Source: Limnohabitans sp. Rim28 (GTDB lineage: Bacteria > Pseudomonadota > Gammaproteobacteria > Burkholderiales > Burkholderiaceae_C). From it: a stretch of 64,000 nt of DNA. The stretch is from assembly GCF_000293865.2 (NCBI RefSeq), contig NZ_ALKN02000006.1, forward strand, positions 124,001 through 188,000, written 5' to 3'. A program made the translations under genes and the position numbers. Positions 9,063-17,364 of this stretch are shown one piece after another; within the stretch, counting starts at the first letter, position 1, and each line of letters opens with the position of its first letter. Under the pieces are notes generated by a model that had not been told where the DNA came from, did no database searches, and worked only from the letters and a program-made list of their open reading frames with translations.

Positions 9063-9599
9063 TCAGCGCATGAAATTCTTCACGTAGTCCGCGCCCAAGC
9101 CCATAGCCTCAAAGTGGGTCCGGTATTTTTCGATGCGTGTGAACACGTCGTCATAGCCCGTGGCATTGCCTTGTGTGTCCACGTACATCAGCGCCCCGTG
9201 CACCGTGAACATCGTCACCATGTCTTGGCAATCGTCGGGCACCACCAAGGTGTGGGTTTCACCCGGCGGCTCGTACACATAGCTGCCTTCTTCGGCCACC
9301 CAGTCGTGCTCCAGGTACAGCCATTTGCCACGCAAAACATGGGCGTGCACCATGCCTGAGTGGCGGTGACGCTGGAGCAAACCCGAGCGCTTGACCTTGA
9401 GCAGGTGGACATAAAAACCACCGCTCACATTCAGGTGCAAAGGGCGCGACCAAATGCCCGGGGCGATGGGGGCCCACAAGCGCTCGTCTTCGGTTTGCAC
9501 ATCCAGCACCACCATGTCGGGCGACATGCCCCAAGGCTGGGGTTTGGCATAGGGAACGCGGTCGTCAGCGGCCGCTGGTGGCGTGTGGTTGGAGCTCAT
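9063..9599 (-). CDS. Cupin protein, 2,4'-dihydroxyacetophenone dioxygenase-like
   Basis: A 178-residue protein with a cupin fold. The metal-binding segment HRHSGMVHAHVLRG (H-x-H ... H pattern near residues 82-95) and the second-motif histidine in PPGETHTLVVP are visible. Its overall form resembles the 2,4'-dihydroxyacetophenone dioxygenase family of ring-side-chain cleaving cupins. The ATG at 9599 is preferred; the frame continues upstream into low-complexity coding without similarity. It converges with the Liv operon across a shared terminator. The true substrate is unknown; many relatives were only named by similarity. Confidence 0.75.
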   Translation of the reverse strand: MSSNHTPPAAADDRVPYAKPQPWGMSPDMVVLDVQTEDERLWAPIAPGIWSRPLHLNVSGGFYVHLLKVKRSGLLQRHRHSGMVHAHVLRGKWLYLEHDWVAEEGSYVYEPPGETHTLVVPDDCQDMVTMFTVHGALMYVDTQGNATGYDDVFTRIEKYRTHFEAMGLGADYVKNFMR

Positions 9600-9713
9600 G
9601 GGTAGGCTGTGAACAGGTGAAAACGCACAGCTTAAAACGGCGCGCCGCGCTGGCCTGCGCCATGTGTGACAGCCTTCAGCGCCATCTGCGCCATGAAGCA
9701 ACGGCCGCCGCCT

Positions 9714-10268
9714 TCAATGCCCTGCAAAAGACACCAAGGTGAACAGCTTCAGGCCGGTGGCCTCAATGCGCTCCGACCCGCCCAATTCGGGCAGGTCCAC
9801 GATGGCGGCGCCCTCGATCACGCTGGCCCCCAGTTTTTCCAACAATTTTTTGCCCGCCATCATGGTGCCGCCCGTGGCGATCAGGTCATCAATCAGCAAG
9901 ACGCGCTGGCCTGGCTTGACGGCGTCGGTGTGCAGTTCGACAGTGGCGCTGCCGTACTCCAGCTCGTAGGTCTCTTCGACGGTGGTGAAGGGCAACTTGC
10001 CCTTTTTGCGGATGGGCACAAAGCCCAAACCCAACTCATAAGCCACCACCGAGCCCAGTATGAAACCACGCGCATCCAAGCCGGCCACCACATCGGGGCG
10101 CAAATCGGGCGCCATGTACCGGTGCACAAACGCATCGATCAAAACCCGGAACACCCGGGGATCTTGCAACAACGGGGTGATGTCACGGAACTGCACGCCC
10201 GGTGCCGGCCAATCCGGCACGGTGCGGATATGGCGCTTCAGGTATTCGTTGACGTTCAGATCGTCCAT
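9714..10268 (-). CDS. apt: Adenine phosphoribosyltransferase
   Basis: A 184-residue purine salvage enzyme that makes AMP from adenine and PRPP in the cytoplasm. The PRPP-binding motif [13 protein letters not shown] is intact near residues 122-134, and the N-terminal [12 protein letters not shown] segment is typical of Apt. The ATG at 10268 ([10 protein letters not shown]) is chosen; a TTG five codons upstream is possible. It is divergent from kdsD, with about 120 bases between the two starts. Confidence 0.95.
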   Translation of the reverse strand: MDDLNVNEYLKRHIRTVPDWPAPGVQFRDITPLLQDPRVFRVLIDAFVHRYMAPDLRPDVVAGLDARGFILGSVVAYELGLGFVPIRKKGKLPFTTVEETYELEYGSATVELHTDAVKPGQRVLLIDDLIATGGTMMAGKKLLEKLGASVIEGAAIVDLPELGGSERIEATGLKLFTLVSFAGH

Positions 10269-10387
10269 GTCTTGGGTCCGCAATGGGTGTCTTTGAAAAA
10301 ACCGGCTGGAAGGCTTGCCGAGCCTGCCAATCGACTTGGCCAGCGGGGTCTGATGTTAACAAGCCGCCAAGCCCTCAAGCCGATAAA

Positions 10388-11374
10388 ATGAGCTGCATGC
10401 TTGCCCACACCACCACCACCCTGCAACTCGCCCGCGAGACCCTCGACATTGAAGCGGCTGCGCTGCTTCAACTCAAGGATCGTTTGGACGAGCGCTTCGT
10501 CAAAGCGGTCAACATGGTGCTGGCCGTCCAAGGCCGTGTGGTGGTCACGGGCATGGGCAAAAGCGGTCACATCGGGCGCAAGATCGCCGCCACGCTGGCC
10601 TCCACCGGCACACCGGCCATGTTTGTGCACCCCGGTGAAGCCAGCCACGGAGACCTGGGCATGATCAAAACTGTGGATGTGGTCTTGGCCATCTCCAACA
10701 GCGGTGAGAGTGACGAACTGGTGGCCATCTTGCCGGTGCTCAAGCGTCAAGGTGTGCCCTTGATTGCCATGACCGGCGGCATGCAGTCCTCTTTGGCGCG
10801 TCATGCCGATGTCGTGATTGACTGCTCCGTGAGCAAAGAAGCCTGCCCCTTGAACCTGGCCCCCACGGCCAGCACCACGGCCCAGCTGGCCATGGGCGAC
10901 GCTTTGGCCGTCGCCTTGCTGGATGCACGGGGCTTCAAGCCGGAAGACTTTGCACGCTCTCACCCTGGCGGCTCTTTGGGGCGCAAGCTGCTCACGCATG
11001 TGGGCGATGTCATGCGCAAAGGCAACGATGTGCCGCACGTGGCGCCAGATGCCGAATTCACAGCATTGATGCGAGAGATGAGCAGCAAAGGTTTGGGCGC
11101 CACCGCTGTCACCGATGGCGGCGGCCAAGTATTGGGCGTGTTCACCGACGGCGACTTGCGCCGATTGATTGAAAAAGGCGTGGACCTGCGCAACCTGAAG
11201 GCGCACGAGGTGATGCATCCCAAGCCGCGCACGCTTCGGCACGACGCCCTGGCGGTCGAGGCGGCCGAAATGATGGAGCTGCACCGCATCACCAGCATTT
11301 TGGTGGTCGACGCCGAAGGCGTTTTGTGCGGCGCCATCAACTCCAACGACCTCATGCGGGCCAAGGTGATCTGA
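10388..11374 (+). CDS. kdsD: D-arabinose 5-phosphate isomerase (KdsD/GutQ family)
   Basis: A 328-residue enzyme that converts D-ribulose 5-phosphate to D-arabinose 5-phosphate, the first step to KDO of lipopolysaccharide. An N-terminal SIS domain carries GMGKSGHIGRK near residues 54-64 and the catalytic-region SNSGESDEL segment; two CBS domains follow from about residue 205. There are two in-frame ATGs, 10388 and 10397. A TAAAAT box at 10384-10389 lies 7 bases before the second, so the second could be a leaderless start. The stop is one base before kdsC, which acts two steps later in the same pathway. Confidence 0.95.
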   Translation: MSCMLAHTTTTLQLARETLDIEAAALLQLKDRLDERFVKAVNMVLAVQGRVVVTGMGKSGHIGRKIAATLASTGTPAMFVHPGEASHGDLGMIKTVDVVLAISNSGESDELVAILPVLKRQGVPLIAMTGGMQSSLARHADVVIDCSVSKEACPLNLAPTASTTAQLAMGDALAVALLDARGFKPEDFARSHPGGSLGRKLLTHVGDVMRKGNDVPHVAPDAEFTALMREMSSKGLGATAVTDGGGQVLGVFTDGDLRRLIEKGVDLRNLKAHEVMHPKPRTLRHDALAVEAAEMMELHRITSILVVDAEGVLCGAINSNDLMRAKVI

Positions 11375-11375
11375 C

Positions 11376-11954
11376 ATGCAAGCACTGACCCCCGCCCTGC
11401 ATTACCCACCCGAGTTGCTGCTGCAAGCCCAGGGGATTCGTGTCGCGTTTTTTGACATCGACGGGGTGCTGACCGATGGCGGGCTGTATTTTTCAGAATC
11501 TGGCGAAACCCTCAAGCGCTTCAACACGCTGGATGGTCAAGGCCTGAAGCTTTTGCAAAAGGCGGGCATCACGCCGGTCGTCATCACAGGGCGTGACTCC
11601 GCCCCTTTGCGCTTGCGACTTCAAGCCTTGGGCATCACCCACGCCCGCTTTGGGACCGAAGACAAGCGGCCTGCAGCCGAAGCATTTTTAGAACAACTGG
11701 GCCTGAACTGGTCGCAAGCCGCCGCCATGGGCGACGATTGGCCAGACCTGCCGGTGATGCAAGGGGTGGCCTTTGCTTGCGCCCCTGCCAATGCCCACGC
11801 CCAGGCCAAAGCACTGGCCCACCACACCACGGCCGAGCGCGGTGGCGAAGGTGCAGCGCGAGCATTTTGTGACTTGCTGCTGGTTGCAGGTGGGCATTAC
11901 GCCGGCTTGTTGGCACAGGTCGGCCTGAGTGACCACAAGGGTGCCTCTGCATGA
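11376..11954 (+). CDS. kdsC: 3-deoxy-D-manno-octulosonate 8-phosphate phosphatase
   Basis: A 192-residue HAD-superfamily phosphatase that releases KDO from KDO 8-phosphate. Motif I is FDIDGVLTDGG (nucleophile Asp27, acid/base Asp29). The VITGRDSAPL segment is motif II and the GDDWPDLPVM loop supplies the metal-binding acidic residues. The family is capless and tetrameric, in keeping with the short length. The gene overlaps lptC by 4 bases (ATGA), so kdsD-kdsC-lptC form a tight operon for LPS assembly. Confidence 0.95.
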   Translation: MQALTPALHYPPELLLQAQGIRVAFFDIDGVLTDGGLYFSESGETLKRFNTLDGQGLKLLQKAGITPVVITGRDSAPLRLRLQALGITHARFGTEDKRPAAEAFLEQLGLNWSQAAAMGDDWPDLPVMQGVAFACAPANAHAQAKALAHHTTAERGGEGAARAFCDLLLVAGGHYAGLLAQVGLSDHKGASA

Positions 11955-12559
11955 GCGCCTGGATGCGGCTGCGCCGCACGCTGGACAGACTCACCATTTA
12001 CCTGCCATTGATTTTGTTTGGCTTGCTGGCCTTGGGGAGCTGGTGGTTGGTGCGCAGCATGCCCGAGTTGCTGCCACCAGGAACCGACAAGCTGCTGCGC
12101 GTTGAACCCGATTACCGACTCGAAAAATTCACCGTCAAGTCCTTTGACCTATCGGGCCGCATGACCCGTGAAATCAGTGGGCAAAGTGCCACGCACTTTC
12201 CGGCCAAGCAAGAGCTGCACATTCAGAACATCCGGATCTTTGCTGAAAACGAGCTGGGCGCACGCCTCCAAGCACAGGCCCGTTTAGGCGTATCGAAAGA
12301 ACCCGAGCAACGGGTCGAATTGAGCGGTGATGTGTTAGCGGTCCGCGCTGCTGACAAAAAGGGGCCGCGCGTGACGCTCAAAGGTGAAGCGGTGACGGCC
12401 CTCATGGACGAGGAGCGCTTGGTCTCTTCAGTGCCGGTTGAAATCGTCCGTGGCGGTGACGTGTTCACTTCTGAGAACATGGACTTTGACATTCGCAATG
12501 GGCACTACGAATTACAGGGTCGGGTGAAATCGGTTCTGTCTCCCGACCGCAAACCCTGA
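11951..12559 (+). CDS. lptC: LPS export ABC transporter periplasmic protein LptC
   Basis: A 202-residue bitopic protein. A single membrane anchor lies at about residues 12-32 (LTIYLPLILFGLLALGSWWL), followed by a periplasmic beta-jellyroll domain. LptC receives LPS from the LptBFG extractor and hands it to LptA. Its context after kdsC is the expected one. What is odd is that lptA, lptB and rpoN, which normally follow, are absent; a convergent RNA-binding protein gene comes next. Confidence 0.9.
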   Translation: MSAWMRLRRTLDRLTIYLPLILFGLLALGSWWLVRSMPELLPPGTDKLLRVEPDYRLEKFTVKSFDLSGRMTREISGQSATHFPAKQELHIQNIRIFAENELGARLQAQARLGVSKEPEQRVELSGDVLAVRAADKKGPRVTLKGEAVTALMDEERLVSSVPVEIVRGGDVFTSENMDFDIRNGHYELQGRVKSVLSPDRKP

Positions 12560-12562
12560 AAG

Positions 12563-12586
12563 AAAAAGCCCTGCAAAGCAGGGCTT
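12563..12586 (-). terminator. Rho-independent terminator of the RNA-binding protein gene
   Basis: A 9-bp perfect stem (AAGCCCTGC/GCAGGGCTT) with a three-base loop, followed on the minus strand by a run of Ts. It lies between the convergent lptC and RNA-binding protein genes and is best oriented for the latter. Confidence 0.8.
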
Positions 12587-12624
12587 GATGGGGGCGCGTG
12601 GCTGAGTATCAGCCATGGCCAGGA

Positions 12625-13218
12625 TCAGTAACCGCCGCCGTAGCCGCCGCCACCTTCACGGCCACCACCGCCTTCGCGGCGACCGCCGCCACCCCGAGGG
12701 CCTGCGCCATAGGGGCTGCGGAAACCACCGCCGCCGCCTTCGCCGCCACCGCCATAACCGCCGCCGCCTTCACGGCGACCACCGCCACCATAGCCGCCAC
12801 CCCCTTCACGGCCACCACCGTAGCCGCCGCCACCTTCGCGCGCGCCGCCGTAGCCACCACCGCCACCGCCTTCACGGGGACCGCCGTAACCGCCACCGCC
12901 TTCACGACGGCCGCCGCCATAGCCGCCACCGCCACCAAAACCACCACCACCCGTGCGGGGAGGACGTGCTTCCATGGGACGGGCTTCGTTGACCACCACG
13001 TTTCGGCCGCCCAATGGCTGACCATTCATGCCGTTGATGGCCGCTTGCGCCTCATCGTCGCTGCCCATTTCCACAAAGCCGAAGCCTTTGGAGCGGCCGG
13101 TGTCACGTTCCATCATGACTTTGGCGCTGGTCACCGCACCGAATTCACCGAAGGCTTGTTCCAGATCGCTGTCACGAACCGAGTAAGGCAGGTTGCCGAC
13201 GTAAAGTTTGTTGCCCAT
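12625..13218 (-). CDS. Glycine-rich RRM RNA-binding protein
   Basis: A 197-residue protein with one N-terminal RNA recognition motif (residues 2-80) and a long Gly/Arg/Glu-rich tail. RNP2 is LYVGNL (5-10) and RNP1 is KGFGFVEM (about 44-51). The tail from about residue 90 consists of GGGGYGG- and REGGGG-type repeats. Proteins of this form in bacteria are usually cold-induced RNA chaperones. A GAGGAG ribosome site is ideally spaced, and about 230 bases of upstream sequence without a gene leave room for a long regulatory leader. The repeats make the opposite strand open in other frames, but those frames are artefacts of GGN codons. Confidence 0.9.
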   Translation of the reverse strand: MGNKLYVGNLPYSVRDSDLEQAFGEFGAVTSAKVMMERDTGRSKGFGFVEMGSDDEAQAAINGMNGQPLGGRNVVVNEARPMEARPPRTGGGGFGGGGGYGGGRREGGGGYGGPREGGGGGGYGGAREGGGGYGGGREGGGGYGGGGRREGGGGYGGGGEGGGGGFRSPYGAGPRGGGGRREGGGGREGGGGYGGGY

Positions 13219-13448
13219 GAAAGGGACTCCTCAAAACACAAAGATAAAAGCGATGGAGCTTCGACAACGCATTCGACATACCTGAAAACATCGTAAGGAA
13301 AGCGAAACTGATGGGGTCACCGCAAACAAGACCCGGAGGCGACATGCCCCAAAGTCATCGAATTATGAGAGTGAAAACAAACCAAAAGGCAAGGGGGAAA
13401 CCCCCCAATACCTGTTAAAAACGGGGCTTTCACTGGTTTTTTGTTGTT

Positions 13449-14651
13449 TTACCAACTCACCTCGCGATCAGGGCTAGCGCTGATTTTGTGGATGCTCAAA
13501 TCGGCACCGTCGTATTCCTCTTCTTGGCTGAGTTTCAGGCCCATGGTGATTTTCAAAACACCATAGATCACCAAACCGCCCAATAAAGCCCAAGCCACAC
13601 CCAAGAAGGTGCCGATCAGCTGGGCCGTCACATTGACACCGCCCAAGCCGCCCAGGCTGGTCGCGCCAAAAATACCCGCCGCGATGCCGCCCCAAGCACC
13701 GCAAATGCCGTGCAGGGGCCAAACACCCAGCACGTCGTCGATCTTCCATTTGTTTTGGGTCAAAGTGAACATGACCACAAACAGGCCTCCGGCCACAGCG
13801 CCCACCGCCAACGCACCAAATGGGTGCATCAAGTCAGAGCCCGCACACACCGCCACCAAGCCGGCCAAGGGCCCGTTGTGCACAAAGCCCGGGTCGTTCT
13901 TGCCCAAGACCAAGGCCGCCAAAGTCCCGCCCACCATGGCCATCAGCGAATTGACCGCCACCAAGCCAGACATTTTGTCCAAGGTCTGGGCACTCATCAC
14001 ATTGAAGCCAAACCAGCCGACGATCAGGATCCACGAACCCAGGGCCAGAAAAGGGATGCTCGAGGGTGGATGCGCCGACACCACGCCGTCCTTGCGGTAG
14101 CGGTTGTAGCGGGCACCCAAGAGCACCACAGCAGGCAGCGCGATCCAGCCGCCCATGGCATGCACCACCACCGAGCCGGCGAAATCATGGAACTCGTCGC
14201 CCGTGACCGCTTTGATCCAGGCTTGCACGCCAAAGTGCTGGTTCCAGGCAATGCCCTCAAAGAACGGGTAAACAAAACCCACAATCACTGCCGTGGCGAT
14301 CAACTGGGGCCAAAATTTGGCACGCTCGGCGATGCCGCCCGAAATGATGGCGGGAATGGCCGCTGCAAAGGTCAGTAAAAAGAAGAACTTGACCAGGTCG
14401 TAGCCATTTTTAGCCGCCAGCTGCTCGGCCCCCACAAAGAAAGTGGTGCCATAAGCCACGCTGTAACCGACCACAAAATAAACCACGGTCGAGACCGAGA
14501 AGTCCACCAGGATCTTGACCAAGGCGTTGACTTGGTTTTTTTTGCGAACCGTGCCCAACTCCAAGAAGGCAAATCCGGCGTGCATGGCCAATACCATGAT
14601 GCCGCCCAACAAAATAAATAGCGCATCCGCGCCCTGTTTCAGTGCTTCCAC
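13449..14651 (-). CDS. amtB: Ammonium transporter Amt/AmtB
   Basis: A 400-residue inner-membrane channel for NH4+/NH3 with about eleven hydrophobic segments. Diagnostic pieces are DFAGSVVVHAMGGW (with the pore histidine), SGGIAERAKFW and the late HGICGAWGGIAAG (second pore histidine). The frame can be read upstream to a GTG at 14789, but the GTG at 14651 follows a good AAAGGA ribosome site and gives the usual family start (VEALKQGADALF), so it is chosen. The upstream region shows nitrogen-control-like sequence. No glnK gene is next to it, which is common but means the PII partner is elsewhere. Confidence 0.93.
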   Translation of the reverse strand: MEALKQGADALFILLGGIMVLAMHAGFAFLELGTVRKKNQVNALVKILVDFSVSTVVYFVVGYSVAYGTTFFVGAEQLAAKNGYDLVKFFFLLTFAAAIPAIISGGIAERAKFWPQLIATAVIVGFVYPFFEGIAWNQHFGVQAWIKAVTGDEFHDFAGSVVVHAMGGWIALPAVVLLGARYNRYRKDGVVSAHPPSSIPFLALGSWILIVGWFGFNVMSAQTLDKMSGLVAVNSLMAMVGGTLAALVLGKNDPGFVHNGPLAGLVAVCAGSDLMHPFGALAVGAVAGGLFVVMFTLTQNKWKIDDVLGVWPLHGICGAWGGIAAGIFGATSLGGLGGVNVTAQLIGTFLGVAWALLGGLVIYGVLKITMGLKLSQEEEYDGADLSIHKISASPDREVSW

Positions 14652-14671
14652 GATCGTCCTTTGATTATTTT

Positions 14672-14739
14672 TGCCCTTGTTTGGTGCATTTGAGGATTTC
14701 AAACCCTCAACGCACCAAATCCAAGCAAGAAACGCACCC
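14672..14739 (-). promoter_or_regulatory. Candidate nitrogen-control region of amtB: NtrC-like box, hairpin and sigma-54-like promoter
   Basis: On the plus strand 14672-14688 matches the NtrC box TGCACY-N5-GGTGCA with one mismatch. It overlaps a long inverted repeat, TTTGGTGC (14680-14687) with GCACCAAA (14712-14719), with an inner 6-bp stem. On the minus strand 14724-14739 reads GGGTGCG-N4-TTGCT, a GG-N10-GC arrangement like a sigma-54 promoter. The box would then lie downstream of the start site, which is unusual, so the assignment is tentative. Confidence 0.45.
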
Positions 14740-14827
14740 AAAAAGAAGCAGGCTGCATCAAAGCCCCAGCTTGGGTCACTTAAGATCACCGCTCACACAG
14801 TCTTGACGGGCTCAGGCCCGGTTTTCC

Positions 14828-15394
14828 ATGGAAGCATTCCTCGTCTCCACCGGCATCGTGGCCCTGGCCGAAATGGGTGACAAAACCCAGCTTTTGTCAC
14901 TCGTGCTGGCCGCCCGTTTTCGCAAACCCTGGCCCATCGTGTTGGGCATTTTGGTGGCAACCTTGGCCAACCATGGCTTGGCTGGCGCCGTGGGCAGTTG
15001 GGTCACCACCGTGATGGGCCCCGATGTGCTGCGCTGGGTGCTGGGCGCGTCCTTCATCGCCATGGCAGCTTGGATGCTGATTCCCGACAAGCTGGACGAT
15101 GAAGAAGGCGATAGCGCCCCGCGCATGGGCGTGTTTGTCACCACCGTGGTGGTTTTCTTTTTGGCCGAGATGGGCGACAAGACCCAAATTGCCACCATCA
15201 TGCTGGCGGCGCAATACAACGCTTGGTTTGCTGTGGTGGCGGGCACCACCCTGGGCATGATGCTGGCCAACGCCCCCGTGGTGTGGTTTGGCGACGCCAT
15301 CACCAAGCGGGTGCCACTGAGAATGGTGCACATCATTTCAGCGGGCATCTTTGCCGTACTGGGTGTGATCGCGTTGTCAGGCTGGGGCAGCTGA
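14828..15394 (+). CDS. TMEM165/GDT1 (UPF0016) family membrane transporter
   Basis: A 188-residue protein with six predicted membrane segments arranged as two inverted repeats, each carrying the family signature E-x-G-D-K-T: AEMGDKTQ near residues 14-21 and again near 114-121. Characterised relatives export Mn2+ or exchange Ca2+/H+. It is divergent from amtB across about 180 bases and 233 bases upstream of metX. No manganese riboswitch (yybP-ykoY type) is recognisable in the short leader. Confidence 0.88.
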   Translation: MEAFLVSTGIVALAEMGDKTQLLSLVLAARFRKPWPIVLGILVATLANHGLAGAVGSWVTTVMGPDVLRWVLGASFIAMAAWMLIPDKLDDEEGDSAPRMGVFVTTVVVFFLAEMGDKTQIATIMLAAQYNAWFAVVAGTTLGMMLANAPVVWFGDAITKRVPLRMVHIISAGIFAVLGVIALSGWGS

Positions 15395-15473
15395 ACAAAC
15401 CCACGGGTCATCGGACACCTTGGCTGGGCGAGGCCTTGTTCAGCGCCCGCTCGGGGCCTTGATTCATCGCCCT

Positions 15474-15479
15474 TATACT
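15474..15479 (+). promoter_or_regulatory. Putative -10 element for the metX riboswitch leader
   Basis: TATACT lies about 7 bases before the riboswitch begins, so transcription would start right at the aptamer 5' end near 15486. No good -35 hexamer sits at the usual spacing. Confidence 0.45.
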
Positions 15480-15486
15480 CACGCCA

Positions 15487-15550
15487 TGCGCCGATTTGAA
15501 CCCAATTGCGGGCGCCGAAACCTCAGGGTTTCGAAATTCAGCTAAATGGC
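15487..15550 (+). promoter_or_regulatory. SAM-II-like riboswitch aptamer upstream of metX
   Basis: The P1 stem GCGCC (15488-15492) pairs with GGCGC (15511-15515). Inside are the conserved GATTT and AATTGC segments, and downstream is the invariant GCTAAA (15541-15546), which with the following TGG can form the pseudoknot. These elements match the SAM-II (metA) aptamer in order and spacing. An extra 7-bp hairpin (15516-15533) is inserted in the loop before the GCTAAA strand. The position just upstream of metX, and a terminator after it, fit control of methionine synthesis by S-adenosylmethionine. Confidence 0.82.
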
Positions 15551-15567
15551 GTGTGTTTCAAGACTTG

Positions 15568-15608
15568 AAGCCCGGCCCAGCTGACAGCGAAGCCGGGTTT
15601 GGTTTTTT
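15568..15608 (+). terminator. Riboswitch-associated terminator in the metX leader
   Basis: CCCGGC (15571-15576) pairs with GCCGGG (15592-15597), extended by AAG/TTT pairs, and is followed by a T-rich tract. It lies between the aptamer and the metX start and is the probable expression platform. Confidence 0.75.
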
Positions 15609-15627
15609 GTACACCTGAACACATTCG

Positions 15628-16782
15628 ATGCTGATCGCCGAATCCCAAAGCATGTTGTTTGAAGCCCCTTTGCCTTTGCAAAGCGGGGCGTCCATCCGTG
15701 GCTATTCGCTGAGCTACGAAACCTACGGCACGCTCAACGCTGACAAGTCGAACGCGGTGCTGGTTTGCCACGCGCTCAATGCCTCGCACCATGTGGCGGG
15801 TGTGTACGCCGACCAACCCAAAAACCTGGGCTGGTGGGACAACATGATCGGCCCCGGCAAGTCGCTCGACACCGACCAGTTCTATGTGATTGGCGTGAAC
15901 AACCTGGGCTCTTGCTTTGGCTCCACTGGCCCCATGCATGTGAACCCCGACACGGGCCGCGTGTACGGCGCGGACTTCCCAGTGGTGACGGTGGAAGACT
16001 GGGTCAATGCCCAAGCCCGCTTGCTCGATGCTTTGGGCATTGAACAACTGGCCGCCGTGATGGGCGGCAGCTTGGGTGGCATGCAGGCGCTTTCTTGGAC
16101 GCTGCAATACCCCGAGCGCGTCAAGCACGCCGTGGTGGTGGCCAGCGCCCCCAACCTGAACGCCGAAAACATCGCCTTCAACGAAGTGGCCCGCCGCGCC
16201 ATCGTGACCGACCCGGACTTTCATGATGGGCATTTTTACGCGCAAGGCGTGGTGCCCAAGCGCGGCCTGCGCATCGCCCGCATGATCGGCCACATCACGT
16301 ATTTGAGCGACGACGTGATGAACGAAAAGTTCGGCCGTGAGCTGCGCGAAGCCGTGACAAACAATGCGACCGGGTACAAATACTCCACGCAAGAAGTCGA
16401 GTTCCAGATCGAGAGCTATCTGCGCTACCAGGGCGACAAGTTCAGCGAGTACTTTGACGCCAATACCTATTTGCTCATCACCCGGGCGCTGGATTACTTC
16501 GATCCGGCGCGCGCTTTTGGCGGTGACCTGTCCCAAGCGCTGGCCCGCGCCAGTTGCAAATTTTTACTGGTCAGCTTCAGCACCGACTGGCGCTTCTCGC
16601 CTGCCCGCAGTCGCGAAATGGTCAAGGCCCTTTTGGACAACCGGCGTGACGTGAGCTACGCTGAAATCGACGCGCCACACGGGCACGACGCTTTCTTGCT
16701 GGACGATGCGCGCTACATGAATGTGGTGCGCTCTTACTTTGCCAACATGGCGAAGTCCTTGAACGAAGGAGGTACCGCATGA
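15628..16782 (+). CDS. metX: Homoserine O-acyltransferase MetX
   Basis: A 384-residue alpha/beta-hydrolase-fold enzyme that acylates homoserine in the first committed step of methionine synthesis. The nucleophile elbow is GGSLGG with Ser148; the [13 protein letters not shown] oxyanion segment and the C-terminal DAPHGHDAF segment with the catalytic His complete the triad. Proteobacterial MetX proteins paired with MetW often use succinyl-CoA rather than acetyl-CoA, so the acyl donor is uncertain. The ATG at 15628 lacks a strong ribosome site. It overlaps metW by 4 bases, and the leader carries a SAM-II-like riboswitch. Confidence 0.95.
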   Translation: MLIAESQSMLFEAPLPLQSGASIRGYSLSYETYGTLNADKSNAVLVCHALNASHHVAGVYADQPKNLGWWDNMIGPGKSLDTDQFYVIGVNNLGSCFGSTGPMHVNPDTGRVYGADFPVVTVEDWVNAQARLLDALGIEQLAAVMGGSLGGMQALSWTLQYPERVKHAVVVASAPNLNAENIAFNEVARRAIVTDPDFHDGHFYAQGVVPKRGLRIARMIGHITYLSDDVMNEKFGRELREAVTNNATGYKYSTQEVEFQIESYLRYQGDKFSEYFDANTYLLITRALDYFDPARAFGGDLSQALARASCKFLLVSFSTDWRFSPARSREMVKALLDNRRDVSYAEIDAPHGHDAFLLDDARYMNVVRSYFANMAKSLNEGGTA

Positions 16783-17363
16783 GCGATGCCTTGATGATCC
16801 AAGCCATTGCACGGCTCGTGCCGCAAGGCGCTCGCGTGCTGGATCTGGGTTGTGGTGATGGCGCCTTGCTGGCGCACCTGCAGCAACACCAAGGCTGCAC
16901 CGGCTATGGCGTGGAACTCAGCGATGCCAATGTGCACGCCTGCGTACAGCGCGGCGTGAATGTGCTGCAGCTGAACCTGGACGAAGGCCTGAGCTTGTTT
17001 GCCGACCAATCGTTTGATGTGGTGCTGCAAATCGACACCCTGCAACACCTGCGTAACGCTGAGACCATGCTGCAAGAGACGGTGCGCGTTGGCCGGGTGG
17101 GCATCGTGGCCTTTCCCAACTTTGGCCATTGGTTCAACCGCCTGAGCGTGCTGCAAGGCCGCATGCCGGTGACCAAACGCCTGCCCTACCAGTGGTACGA
17201 CACGCCCAACATCCGCGTGGGCACATTTGCCGACTTTGGCGACTTGGCCTACAAAAACCAGCTGCAGGTGGTGGACGCCTTTGGCCTGCAGCGCGGCCAA
17301 GAAGTGCGCACCCTGCCCAACCTGATGGCGGGTACGGCGGTTTACAAACTGCAGCGCAGCTGA
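16779..17363 (+). CDS. metW: Methionine biosynthesis protein MetW
   Basis: A 194-residue methyltransferase-fold protein with the SAM-binding motif [15 protein letters not shown] near residues 18-32 and the LQIDTLQHL segment typical of MetW. MetW forms a complex with MetX and is needed for homoserine O-acylation in several proteobacteria. The ATGA overlap with metX fits this partnership. The N-terminal methionine-rich start is well defined by the overlap. Confidence 0.93.
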   Translation: MSDALMIQAIARLVPQGARVLDLGCGDGALLAHLQQHQGCTGYGVELSDANVHACVQRGVNVLQLNLDEGLSLFADQSFDVVLQIDTLQHLRNAETMLQETVRVGRVGIVAFPNFGHWFNRLSVLQGRMPVTKRLPYQWYDTPNIRVGTFADFGDLAYKNQLQVVDAFGLQRGQEVRTLPNLMAGTAVYKLQRS

Positions 17364-17364
17364 A

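Noticed and set aside
12640..12960. Regular repeats that might be a CRISPR array
   Set aside because: They are in-frame glycine-rich codon repeats inside a coding region, without unique spacers.
12598..13296. Open frames opposite the glycine-rich RNA-binding protein (Ala/Thr-rich, up to 232 residues)
   Set aside because: They arise because GGN codons read as GCC/ACC on the other strand; no ribosome site or family features.
14652..14789. N-terminal extension of the ammonium transporter to the GTG at 14789
   Set aside because: The GTG at 14651 has a good ribosome site and gives the family start; the upstream part contains regulatory-like repeats.
14790..14827. Manganese riboswitch before the GDT1 gene
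   Set aside because: The leader is too short and lacks the yybP-ykoY core sequences.
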